Assembly: GCA_030549205.1 (NCBI GenBank)
Contig: JAUKTV010000001.1
Location: 3,658,001 to 3,722,000, forward strand
From: Apiosordaria backusii
Taxonomy: Eukaryota; Ascomycota; Sordariomycetes; Sordariales; Lasiosphaeriaceae
Length of the DNA stretch: 64,000 nt
Direction: 5' to 3'
Translations under genes and position numbers: made by a program
Shown here: one piece after another, positions 56,251 through 64,000 of the stretch
Layout of the letters: every line of letters starts with the position of its first letter
Position numbering within the stretch: position 1 is the stretch's first letter
The notes under the pieces: generated by a model
Database searches by the model: none
Seen by the model: only the letters and a program-made list of their open reading frames with translations
Told to the model about the DNA's origin: nothing

Positions 56251-58182
56251 TTAGAGCGTCCGCTCTCGCATTCTCGGATCCCTTCTTGTAATGGATCTGA
56301 AATTGAACTCAGACAGGAATTCTGACCACCTGCCTTGCCTGGCGTTGAGGACCTTGGTAGTAGTGAAATACTTCAAGTTTTTGTGATCCGTGTAGACCTG
56401 AACCTCGTAGTTGGTACCGCTGAGATAGGGTCTCCATTCCTCAAAAGCCTCGATGATGGCAAGCAGCTCCTTGTCGTGGATGGGGTAGTTCTTGCGTGGT
56501 CCTTCCAGCTTCTTCGAAAAGAACGCTACCGGGTGCAACTTCCCGTCCTGGTCTCGTTGTCCTAGCTGTCCTCCGATGGCGTAGTCGGAAGCGTCTGTCT
56601 CAACTTCGAAAGGTCGTCCTGGATCCGGAAGCTTGAGTACTGGGTCCGCCACGATGGCGTTTTTGATGGCCTGAAAAGCCTCTTCCTGTTCTTCTTTCCA
56701 CTTGAACTCGGCGTCCTTCTTGGTTAGGTCGTTCAATGGTTTTGCAATGGCGCCGTAGTTCCGTATGAACATTCGATAGAAATTGGTGAACCCCAGAAAC
56801 TCTCGAACTCTTGTCTTCAGCCGTTCGGGTGTTTCTCCCTGTGGTCTCGGCCAGTCCTTGACTGCCGCGATCTTCCCTGGTTCCATTCGCACTTCTCCCG
56901 GCGAGATCAGATACCCGAGATAGACCGTCTCCTGCACATGGAACTCGCTCTTGTCCTTGTTGACCGATAGTCCTGCTCCATGTAGCGCGTCCAAAATTTC
57001 CTTGACGTGCTGTTTGTGTTCTTCCAGAGTGCGTGAGTAGATGAGAACGTCGTCGAGGTAACAAACTGCTGTTTTGTCGAGATACTGGCGAATCGTGTGA
57101 TCAACGAGGGCCTGGAAAGTTGCTGGTGCATTGGTGAGCCCGAACGGCATAACGAGGTACTCGAAATGCCCGTAAGGCGTGCGAAAAGCTGTCTTCCATT
57201 CGTCTCCCTCCTTGATTCGTATGTGCGCGTACCCGACTGGCATATCAAGTCTGGTGAACCATTGTGCCCCTGACAGTTGACTTCGCAATCGCGAAATCAG
57301 CGGTAGTGGGTAACCGTTCTTCACCGTCTCCTGATTCAGCTGTCGATAATCCACACACAGTCGCGGACTCCCATCTTTCTTCGGCACGAAGAAAACAGGA
57401 TATCCAGCTGGCGATGTGGATGGTCTGATGTGTCCTCTCTTGATATTTTCGTCCAAATACTTCCGTAACTCCTCACTCTGCTTGTCGTTGGTGTGGTAGA
57501 CCTGGAAGAGCTTGAGCTTTGCTCCTTCCTTGAGCTTGATCTCATGGTCCCATGGTCCCCTCTCTGGTAGACCCTGAAGGTGTTTTGCCGTGAACACTGG
57601 ATGCCCTTGATATTCCACCGGCACCTCCTTCTTATCGCCCTTCTTCATATTGTTGTAATAGGCGTATTTGTCCTTCATTGCTGCTGCAATTTCCATCAAC
57701 GCAACTGTTCCTACCAACCCTACTTCTTCGATCTTGCCGCCTGTGTCGATTGAGTACACTAATATTTCCCGTGTCTCTTGCGGTGGTGCCGTGGAGGGTG
57801 CTTGTCCCGCACTCTGCTCCTGCCGTGCTCCTGATCTCCATCGTTGGTTGGGTACTCCCGATATGTCCTCGGTCGTAGGTGGCCACCATCCTTCCAGTCG
57901 ATGTCTGGGTTGTAGTCCTCGTGCCATGGCTGCCCCAGGATCATGTCCTTTTCTGGCCCCATGTCCACGATGTCGAAAATCACTGTCGTTGTTTTTCCCG
58001 ACACTGTGATGTCCAGTGGTAGCGTCTCTCTGCTCACCAACTGCGTGGGGAAGGGTCCTTTCATGACGACCTCTTCCTCCTTCTTTCTCCATGGAACCCG
58101 GGCTTGTTGTACAAATCTTGGTGAAATCAAGTCCGCTTCTGCTCCACTGTCCACGAGTGCTTGCGTTTGGAAACTCTTCCAA
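56251..58182 (-). CDS. Chromovirus reverse transcriptase and RNase H
   Basis: The frame of 643 codons is noncoding-like for its first ~130 codons and then becomes clear at REILVYSIDTGGKIEEVGL. RT motifs are complete: CVDYRQLNQETVKNGYPLPL, FTRLDMPVGYAHIRI, YLVMPFGLTNAPATFQ, the catalytic YLDDVLIYS, and LGYLISPGEVRMEP. The RNase H domain follows with FEVETDASDYAIGGQL, YPIHDKELLAIIEAF and VYTDHKNLKYF. The frame is lost at about 56290: the expected IHYKKGSENARADALSRRAD is in the next frame because one base is missing after AATTTC. In the intact element this would be part of one Pol polyprotein cut by the protease. Confidence 0.95.
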   Translation of the reverse strand: MEEFPNASTRGQWSRSGLDFTKICTTSPGSMEKEGGRGRHERTLPHAVGEQRDATTGHHSVGKNNDSDFRHRGHGARKGHDPGAAMARGLQPRHRLEGWWPPTTEDISGVPNQRWRSGARQEQSAGQAPSTAPPQETREILVYSIDTGGKIEEVGLVGTVALMEIAAAMKDKYAYYNNMKKGDKKEVPVEYQGHPVFTAKHLQGLPERGPWDHEIKLKEGAKLKLFQVYHTNDKQSEELRKYLDENIKRGHIRPSTSPAGYPVFFVPKKDGSPRLCVDYRQLNQETVKNGYPLPLISRLRSQLSGAQWFTRLDMPVGYAHIRIKEGDEWKTAFRTPYGHFEYLVMPFGLTNAPATFQALVDHTIRQYLDKTAVCYLDDVLIYSRTLEEHKQHVKEILDALHGAGLSVNKDKSEFHVQETVYLGYLISPGEVRMEPGKIAAVKDWPRPQGETPERLKTRVREFLGFTNFYRMFIRNYGAIAKPLNDLTKKDAEFKWKEEQEEAFQAIKNAIVADPVLKLPDPGRPFEVETDASDYAIGGQLGQRDQDGKLHPVAFFSKKLEGPRKNYPIHDKELLAIIEAFEEWRPYLSGTNYEVQVYTDHKNLKYFTTTKVLNARQGRWSEFLSEFNFRSITRRDPRMRERTL

Positions 58183-58397
58183 CGTGCCGTCACTCGCAAT
58201 CTTTTGTCTTTCATGCCCCTCCTCTGTGCCGCAGCGACCTCGCTGATGTGTAGCTCGTGGTCCTTTAGAGGTTTGCGGCCTCCGCGAAAGGCCGTGACCC
58301 TTTTCCCGACTGTTGTTGAGCCTCCAGAGCGTCCTCCTTCGCCGAACTGTCCAGCAGTTCGAAATCGGCTAACCATCGTCGTTGGGCTTCCTTCCAC
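57759..58397 (-). CDS. Chromovirus aspartic protease region
   Basis: This frame of 212 codons contains TQALVDSGAEADLISPRFV, the retroviral-type protease active site with D-S-G in place of D-T-G, followed by LPLDITVSGKTTTVIFDIV and DMILGQPWHEDYNPDIDW, the typical strand after the flap. It is linked to gag upstream (frame ending at 58265) and to RT downstream (frame 58182-56251) only through frame changes, at about 58300-58390 and 57800. In the intact element all would be one polyprotein, processed by this protease as a dimer. Confidence 0.88.
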   Translation of the reverse strand: MEGSPTTMVSRFRTAGQFGEGGRSGGSTTVGKRVTAFRGGRKPLKDHELHISEVAAAQRRGMKDKRLRVTARWKSFQTQALVDSGAEADLISPRFVQQARVPWRKKEEEVVMKGPFPTQLVSRETLPLDITVSGKTTTVIFDIVDMGPEKDMILGQPWHEDYNPDIDWKDGGHLRPRTYREYPTNDGDQEHGRSRVRDKHPPRHHRKRHGKY

Positions 58398-59050
58398 TTT
58401 CTGTTCCTGGCACTATTCTGCGTCCTTTTCTTGCTGCGTGCCTTATATCCTTTGGGGTTGGCCTCGTGGTGTTTCCGGGCCTTTGCTCGCAGATGGAAAG
58501 CACAGTCTGCACTCTTACACCACGTCAACCCGTATTCCTTCTCGCTGGCGGTGTTCTCCCCCCAGCCTGTCACCCACTCGAGGCAGCACCTTGCGTACCT
58601 GGGCGTGACCTGTATGACCTGGAGTTTCTCCAGCTTGACTGGGTCCCCTTGTTTCCACAGGAAATAATCGTTCAACTCTTCGCCCGGCGCTCCCCATCTT
58701 GCGAGAGTCCTCGACACCGGTACCGGTTGGTCTGTCTGGGTGACCTCTCTGACCGGCCAGTGCCCGTTCAGGGTCTTTGACTGGTAGTGTTCCGCGCATC
58801 CATGAGCGATGCACTGGAACCATGGCACTCTCCTGTGTTCCGGGTGTCGTGGATGAACTTGTGGTGTGTCTCCTTCGCACGGAGTATACCACCCACACTC
58901 CGGAACCTCTCCTGGCGTCAGCGCGAGTCCGGGGCTGGCTACTGGTCGTGATGCCCAAAACTCATCCCAGACCTCCTCATCTTTGTTGAGTAGTGCGAAT
59001 TCTTTGCCGAACTCCTCCTCGGGAACGATCCAATGTTCGTTGCCCTGCCG
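58265..59050 (-). CDS. Gag-Pol linker with Cys/His motifs
   Basis: After the capsid region the coding continues in the minus-one frame: QPLAQLRQGNEHWIVPEEEF, LLNKDEEVWDEFW, then PWFQCIAHGCAEHYQSKT and LTWCKSADCAFHLRAKAR, ending PFAEAANL with a stop at 58265. The CIAHGCAEH and WCKSADCAFH segments could bind zinc, but they are not the usual CCHC knuckle (CX2CX4HX4C) of gag nucleocapsids. Position suggests a nucleocapsid-like, nucleic-acid-binding role. The start near 59050 is a frame-change point, not a true initiation codon. Confidence 0.6.
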   Translation of the reverse strand, partial: RQGNEHWIVPEEEFGKEFALLNKDEEVWDEFWASRPVASPGLALTPGEVPECGWYTPCEGDTPQVHPRHPEHRRVPWFQCIAHGCAEHYQSKTLNGHWPVREVTQTDQPVPVSRTLARWGAPGEELNDYFLWKQGDPVKLEKLQVIQVTPRYARCCLEWVTGWGENTASEKEYGLTWCKSADCAFHLRAKARKHHEANPKGYKARSKKRTQNSARNRKWKEAQRRWLADFELLDSSAKEDALEAQQQSGKGSRPFAEAANL

Positions 59051-59763
59051 CAGCTGCGCGAGCGGTTGGTTGTAGCGATGTATTTGTCGATGGTGTCCGG
59101 TCTCTCCTCCTTGTACAACTCGTCCTTCACTTCGTCCTTGAGCCCGTTGTAGAAAAGCTGCATCAAGCCTTCGTCATTAATCTCGCTGCGCAGGGCGTCG
59201 GTCTTGAAGGTGGCAGCATAGTCAGCTGCAGACCGGGTTTGGCGCATGTTGGCGAGTCTCTCCTGGGCTCGGCGAGCCTCATCGTACTCTCCGAAGACTT
59301 CCTTGATGCGGGCCTCGAACTTCTTGAAGGTCTCGAAGCACTCCCTAGTGATGCCCTTCCTGATGCCTGCGTCGTCGTTCTCGTAATAGTCGTCCAGGAT
59401 GGGCTCAAACCATGCAAGAGCCTTGTCCTTGAGTCGAGATGCCGCGTAGGTGACCTTGGACTCCTCGTCAGGGAAACGAGTAGGATAGTACCGAAAATAG
59501 GTCTTGAGCTGGATCAGGAATCCTCCAAGCTCTCCTTTTCCGCCACCATAGCGTTCGGGGGCCTCGATCTTGGCCTGCTGGTTACCGCGGTGATCCAGGT
59601 GACTAACGGCGACGACTTGGTCCTGGGTCTGTTGAACCGCATCCTCGAGCTCCTTGACGCGAGCGTTGAGTCGAGCCAGAAAGGCTTGAGGGCTTTCTTT
59701 GTTGTCCGCCATGGTGATGGGTACCTTCAACTTATCCGTGACAGAGTTGAAGTGAGTATGCAA
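58939..59763 (-). CDS. Chromovirus Gag (capsid)
   Basis: The frame opens right after the primer-binding site, with ATG at 59763 and a second at about 59712 (MADNKESPQAFLARLN). It has a short coiled coil (ARVKELEDAVQQTQDQV), then the retrotransposon-gag capsid domain: GELGGFLIQLKTYFRYYP, ALAWFEPILDDYYE, KFEARIKEVFGEYDEARRA, YAATFKTDALRSEI and LMQLFYNGLKDEVKDELY. True coding appears to leave this frame after DTIDKYIA (about 59060), because the onward sequence makes sense only in the minus-one frame. The remaining ~40 codons to the stop at 58939 look noncoding. Gag forms the virus-like particle in which reverse transcription occurs. Confidence 0.9.
   Translation of the reverse strand: MHTHFNSVTDKLKVPITMADNKESPQAFLARLNARVKELEDAVQQTQDQVVAVSHLDHRGNQQAKIEAPERYGGGKGELGGFLIQLKTYFRYYPTRFPDEESKVTYAASRLKDKALAWFEPILDDYYENDDAGIRKGITRECFETFKKFEARIKEVFGEYDEARRAQERLANMRQTRSAADYAATFKTDALRSEINDEGLMQLFYNGLKDEVKDELYKEERPDTIDKYIATTNRSRSCGRATNIGSFPRRSSAKNSHYSTKMRRSGMSFGHHDQ
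59755..59763 (-). promoter_or_regulatory. Primer-binding site, self-priming type
   Basis: Two bases inside the 5' LTR the minus strand reads TTGCATACT. There is no TGG start, so a tRNA 3' end would not pair. The same LTR contains AGTATGCAA in sense orientation (59912-59904), a perfect 9-base complement, about 34 bases after a TATATATA box. If transcription starts there, the RNA 5' end can fold onto this site, as in Tf1/sushi elements. Confidence 0.6.
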
Positions 59764-59765
59764 CG

Positions 59766-60168
59766 TGTGACGAACCCCTGTACAGAACCTCTGAAAGGGA
59801 TACTCGGTTGAAGGTAACTTCTGACAATTGGTTCGGTGCAGCTAAACAGTGCACAACAAGATGTCTCAATGTAAACACAAGATACCGTGAATACAAGCTG
59901 TGATTGCATACTGCGGAACTATCTACCAGCTACCTAGTTCCTCCGTATATATAGACCTGTGATTTTCCCGATCATGGTGATCATTCCGCTCTTCCCCAAT
60001 GATCACAATGATCGCTATGATCCCTCTGTGCTTCCCTATTGGTTATGCTCCTGCGGTCACTGTGTCCCTCAGTCTTATTATCCGTGCTCGCCTGGGCTGC
60101 CGTGTCCTTGTTCTGATTGGCTGGTGACCTTGCACTGCTCCACCGTTCCCGACGTTAAGGTTGTGACA
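59766..60168 (-). repeat. 5' LTR of the chromovirus
   Basis: 403 bp, same sequence as 53553-53955 by eye. In sense (minus) orientation a TATATATA box lies at 59953-59946 and the proposed RNA start at about 59912, giving U3 of about 256 bp and R-U5 of about 147 bp. Confidence 0.95.
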
Positions 60169-63100
60169 CAGGCCCACTGCTTACTATTAAGGCCAAAGAC
60201 TCCCTAGCAACCCGTTTCCAACAATTACAAGCCTAATACACCCCTACCTAAACCGTCCTTTAAGATAAACTCTATAGGGCTTACTACGTTATTAAATTCG
60301 ATAGTTTACTAAAAGTAGTTAAATACAACGCTAAATTTAATACCCTTATTATAAGGCTTTAAGGCCTAGGTATTACAATTCAGCTTATTAACTAGGTTAA
60401 TTACTATCTAAGCTTACTAAAAGGCAGTTTTCTACTATAATATAAATACTTTAAAGCTTTAATTTACTAAAATAAGCATAATTTCGGCTATTTTTACTAT
60501 TCTATATTAGAATTCTTATAGGGAAAGCTTCTAACTAAGACCTATATTTCTAATACTACAATTGCTTAAGCCCTTTTTATACTTTATTTTTATACTGCCT
60601 TTACTGAAGATTCTAAAGCCTTAAAGGCTTTAAATACCTTTATAGGGAACCCTATAAAGCTTAGGCTTACTAGAAAGAAGAAAAAGAAAAAGAAAGATAA
60701 AAAGAAAAAGGATACTAAAGACCTTAGAAATTCTAAGGAAATTTCTTTTACAGTAGACTTCGATCTTAATATAGGCTTTTATAATATTAAACCTTTAAAG
60801 CCAACTATACCTTATAAATACTATAATTTTACTAGATTTATAGTATCCCTACCTTTTAAGGTCCTACTTTCTATACCTATTAACCTAGCTAATTACACTA
60901 ACCTAGCCTTAAAACAAGCCTAGCTCTTTAATATTAAGTCTATAGTCTATATTTACAATAATAAAAACCTTTTTACTAACCTTATTAAGGTAAAGGTCAA
61001 GCCTTTAACTATAGAAGGTAGCCCTATAAAAATTATTAGCAAAGGCACTGTAAAAGTCCAATTCTTTACTAAAACCTATAACAATAAGGCCTATTTTTTA
61101 GCTATTAGCTTTACTAAGACCTTTTTTATTCCTACTTTTCTACTAAATATTATTAGTAAGAACTGCCTATATAGTATTAAAAAAGCCTTATATAACTAAA
61201 AGCTTACCGATAGTAACCGCAATCTTATTACCCTCTTAAATTTTAAAAGATTAAGGTTCTACCTTAGCCTTAAAGGCCAATCTTAGCTAAAAGTATCCTA
61301 CTAATAGTACTTTAGCAATTACCTTACTTTCCTTAAAGCCTCTAAAGCTTTTAAAATTCCAAAAAAGGTCTTTTCTAAAGCTTCTAACTTTTTAAAAAAG
61401 GATAGGTTTCTTAAAGATCCTAATAAGCCTTTATTAGCCTTAATTCAATTAATTATCCTTTAGTATATACAGCTTAAATATATAAGTCTTAACCTTCTAA
61501 AGAAGACCTCTTTTATTACTAAAGGTATACTTAACTTATAAAAGGTTAGATTTAAGGATTTAATTTACAAAAGCTATAACATTATAAAAATCCTTTAAAG
61601 GCCTTTTAAAAATCCTATTTAAGACCTTTCTTTTACCTTAAACCGTTTAAAGGAAGATATTATTACTATTAAACCTATTTTACTACTAAAAAAGCCTTAT
61701 AGTTTAATTATAGTAAATTAAAAGACCTGTTTCCAATTTCTTAAGCTATTAACTATTAAAGATAATACCGTTATAGCACTTCGTTTACTATTTAAAAGCC
61801 TAAACAATACCTTCTGGCAATACCCTACTTACTTTTACTACAATAAAGGAAAAGAAGTCTTTCTTTTAAATGCCTACCTTACTAAAAAAGGTATTGGCTT
61901 TAGCATATTAAGCCCTAAAACTTCCAATTAAAATAGCCTAGTTAAGCACTTTATTTAGGTTATTTTAGACTGTCTTAAGGCTACTATTCTAACTTTAGGC
62001 CTCCCTATTACTTTCTAAGAATATATAGCTATTCCTATAGTAGAAATTATCAACTGTATAGTTTAAAGCTTTAAAGATTTTATACCCTATTAAGCCTTTT
62101 ACAATAAACTGTTATCTTCTTAAGCGTTATATTAATTAAACCTTTTAAACTATAGGGCTATAAGTACTAAGGTTATAGTGTATATCCTTACTAAGGATCA
62201 AGCTATAGGTTTTAAATTTGCCTTCTAAGGAATTAAAGGAAGACTTATAACTATTCTAGGTTATTAGACCTACTTAGTTTACTTAAGCCTAAATAAAGTT
62301 ATTAAAACTAGCTTTATTAAATTCTATAAAGACCTATTGGCCTAAATTATAGGTCCTTTAAGCCCTATAAGTTCCCTAAAGGTCCTTAACTGCTTTAATA
62401 AGTTAAAGGAGGATATTACTATTTAAGTTCTTAAGCCTTCTATTTACAGTCTCTCTATTCCATTAATTCCTAGTTCCTTAATATCTAAATTATCCTCTAT
62501 ACTATCTACTTAATTACTATTTAAGCCTGTAATTCCAGTATCTACAGTACCTTCTATTACTATTAAAATCCCTTTACCTTAAGCCTTATAGAAGTAATGT
62601 AAGGAATTTATATCTATAAATAATATAGATTATAGTAAGCTTATTTCTTACTTAGTTTTTTACTATAAAGAGTGCTATTCTATAGAAGCCTTAAAGCTTA
62701 ATATCTTTAAATAAACCCTAAAATATCCTAAAAAGGAGCAATAGTTATAAGCTATCTTTACTAAATTATACTAACTTCTTACTACTAAGACCTTCTATTT
62801 TATCCGCTGATTTTAAATTAAAAAAAAGCCTATTATAAGCCGCTAGGTCTTTAAAAATAAGAAGAATTTATAAAGTATTATAGTAAAGTTTAAGGCTCGA
62901 TTAGTTGTCCGGGGTTTCCAATAGGCCTTTAGAATCGATTTTAAACAGATTTATACTTCTATTATAGGGCCTTTAACTTAAAGAATTATACTGGCCTTTA
63001 TAGCTATATTTAATTAGGATTTAAAGTAAGTAGACTTTGTAAAAGCGTTTTTAAACTTAAAAACCGATTTTAATATTTATATCGAAATTCTATAAGGACT

Positions 63101-64000
63101 ATTTAAATTTACCTACAGTAATGTTAGCGCTATAATACTATTAAAGGTAACTGAATAGGATCCTATTAAGGACTAAGTTATTCTACTAAAGAAATCCTTA
63201 TATAGCCTAAAGTAAGCTTCTTACCTTTAGCAATAGAAAGTCCTTACAATAACCTAAGCTTTAAGTTTTAAGCCCCTTATTTCCAATATAGCTACCTATT
63301 TTTACCTAAATTATAAGATCTTTATTATCAACTATATTAACGACTATTTAATTATAGGCCTTAAGCCTTTACAGCTTTAAGCCTTAAAGAATGCTATAGG
63401 AAAGTACTACAATATCAAAGATTTAAGTTCTACCTACTATTTCCTTAGTATTTAAATTAAACGCAATAGGCCTTAACGGTACTTCTGGATTTACCAAAAG
63501 GCCTATATTATAGAGGCAGTTAAGTACTTTAGAATCAGTACTAAGTTAACTTTCTTTTTACTAAGCCTTAGAATTACAAACAAAGGCAATAGGCCTGGAA
63601 CCCCCGTAAGCCCTTCTAATCAGTACCTATATCGATAACTAATTAGTACTTCGATATACGCTATAGTTTAAACTAAGCTTAACATAGCCTTTAGCGTTTA
63701 ATGGCTTTTACAATATCTAATATAGCCTACTGATATCTACTTAAAAGCTGCAAAATTACTACTTTCTTATCTCTATTCCAGTATTTACAGTACTGTTAGT
63801 TACAGCTTTAATAGTAACTTAAAGCCTATCGGCTTTACTAATAGTGACTAGGCTAAGTATAAGGAAAGCGCTAAATCTATTTACAGTTGGCTATTTACTT
63901 TAACTAAAGGACCTATTAGCTAGAAATCTAAAAAAGCATCTACTATATCCTTTAGTACTTTAAAGGCTAAATATACTAGGCTTATCGAAGGCCTTAAGGA
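60169..64000 (+). mobile_element. RIP-mutated Ty1/copia element, right part (pol), runs off the window
   Basis: TA-saturated DNA in which copia pol can still be followed on the plus strand if stops are read through: KARLVVRGFQ and FKQIYTSIIGPLT near 62.9 kb; VDFVKAFLN, IYIEIL-stop-GLFK near 63.03-63.1 kb; KSLYSLK near 63.2 kb; INYINDYLIIG (the YVDD box) near 63.33 kb; and KESAKSIYSWLFTLTKGPIS with TLKAKYTRL near 63.9 kb (RNase H). Many stops correspond to Gln codons: CAA/CAG have become TAA/TAG, as expected from C-to-T changes at CpA. For example, the usual IPQGL reads IL-stop-GL at 63087-63104. A lysine-rich stretch lies at about 60660-60720. The element is long dead. Confidence 0.9.

Larger units (their letters stand above)
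53553..60168 (-). mobile_element. Chromodomain Ty3/gypsy retrotransposon (chromovirus), nearly complete
   Basis: A 6616-bp element bounded by two 403-bp LTRs and flanked by the 5-bp duplication CAGGC (53548-53552 and 60169-60173). Gag-pol reads on the minus strand in the order gag, protease, reverse transcriptase/RNase H, integrase with chromodomain, which defines the chromovirus group that targets heterochromatin. Between the integrase end and the left LTR lies an extra gene on the opposite strand. Base composition is like host genes and no RIP is apparent, in contrast to the copia element it has split. The coding region is interrupted by about five frame changes. Confidence 0.96.

Noticed and set aside
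57668..59811. Long plus-strand frames opposite gag-pol (for example 58993-59811, 272 codons)
   Set aside because: They are the complement of strongly conserved gag-pol coding sequence and show no independent domain.
1..64000. tRNA and rRNA genes
   Set aside because: No cloverleaf with A and B box or rRNA-like segment was recognised by eye; a tRNAscan or Rfam search would be needed to be certain.

Overview
The window is nuclear DNA of a filamentous ascomycete, most likely a Sordariomycete of the Sordariales type (Podospora/Chaetomium-like; inferred, not proven). The reasons are: genes with 50-70 bp introns carrying GTRNGT donors and CTAAC/CTGAC branch sites; a CBM1-GH5 endoglucanase, a class II (AA2) heme peroxidase and a GPI-type aspartic protease; relics of HET-D/E-like WD40 genes; and a sharp change from GC-balanced gene space to TA-saturated DNA with C-to-T (CpA to TpA) scars typical of repeat-induced point mutation (RIP).

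Layout. 0.9-6.7 kb: a small secreted DUF4360-type protein and a MATE transporter. 7.4-19.1 kb: a decayed paralogue of a gene at 14-15 kb, a VWA-domain surface protein whose start codon appears to be split by an intron, a half-length DUF3433 membrane-protein pseudogene, a 21-bp minisatellite that encodes heptapeptides on the minus strand, the SR-rich gene at 13.9-15.2 kb, and a nuclear-type Ser/Gln-rich protein with a C-terminal coiled coil. 20.3-22.7 kb: a scrap yard containing a dead Ty3/gypsy reverse transcriptase, a piece of LTR, a piece of an M16 (Ste23/insulysin-like) protease and the tail of a NACHT-WD40 gene, joined end to end. 24.9-37.5 kb: an extracellular and cell-surface block with a type-B carboxylesterase, CBM1-GH5 endoglucanase, an unusual protein kinase, an AA2 peroxidase and an aspartic protease.

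41-48 kb: relics and a small decayed cluster. It has an RRM-protein relic, a PaxU/TMEM53-like DUF829 protein, a small membrane protein, a dead P450 and a frame-broken DHA2 MFS transporter, which looks like the remains of a specialised-metabolite locus. 50.0-51.4 kb: an APC amino-acid/choline-type permease that has lost its N-terminus exactly where the AT-rich DNA starts.

51.4-64.0 kb: a heavily RIP-mutated Ty1/copia element interrupted by a 6.6-kb chromodomain Ty3/gypsy retrotransposon (chromovirus). The gypsy element is on the minus strand, has a 5-bp target duplication CAGGC and two 403-bp LTRs that look identical by eye, and shows no RIP. It appears to be self-primed in the Tf1/sushi manner and carries an extra gene antisense to gag-pol (Cys cluster plus coiled coil). 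Several single-base frame breaks lie in otherwise well-preserved coding DNA, both in this element and in host genes; these are either assembly indels or real recent lesions. No tRNA, rRNA or CRISPR array was recognised.
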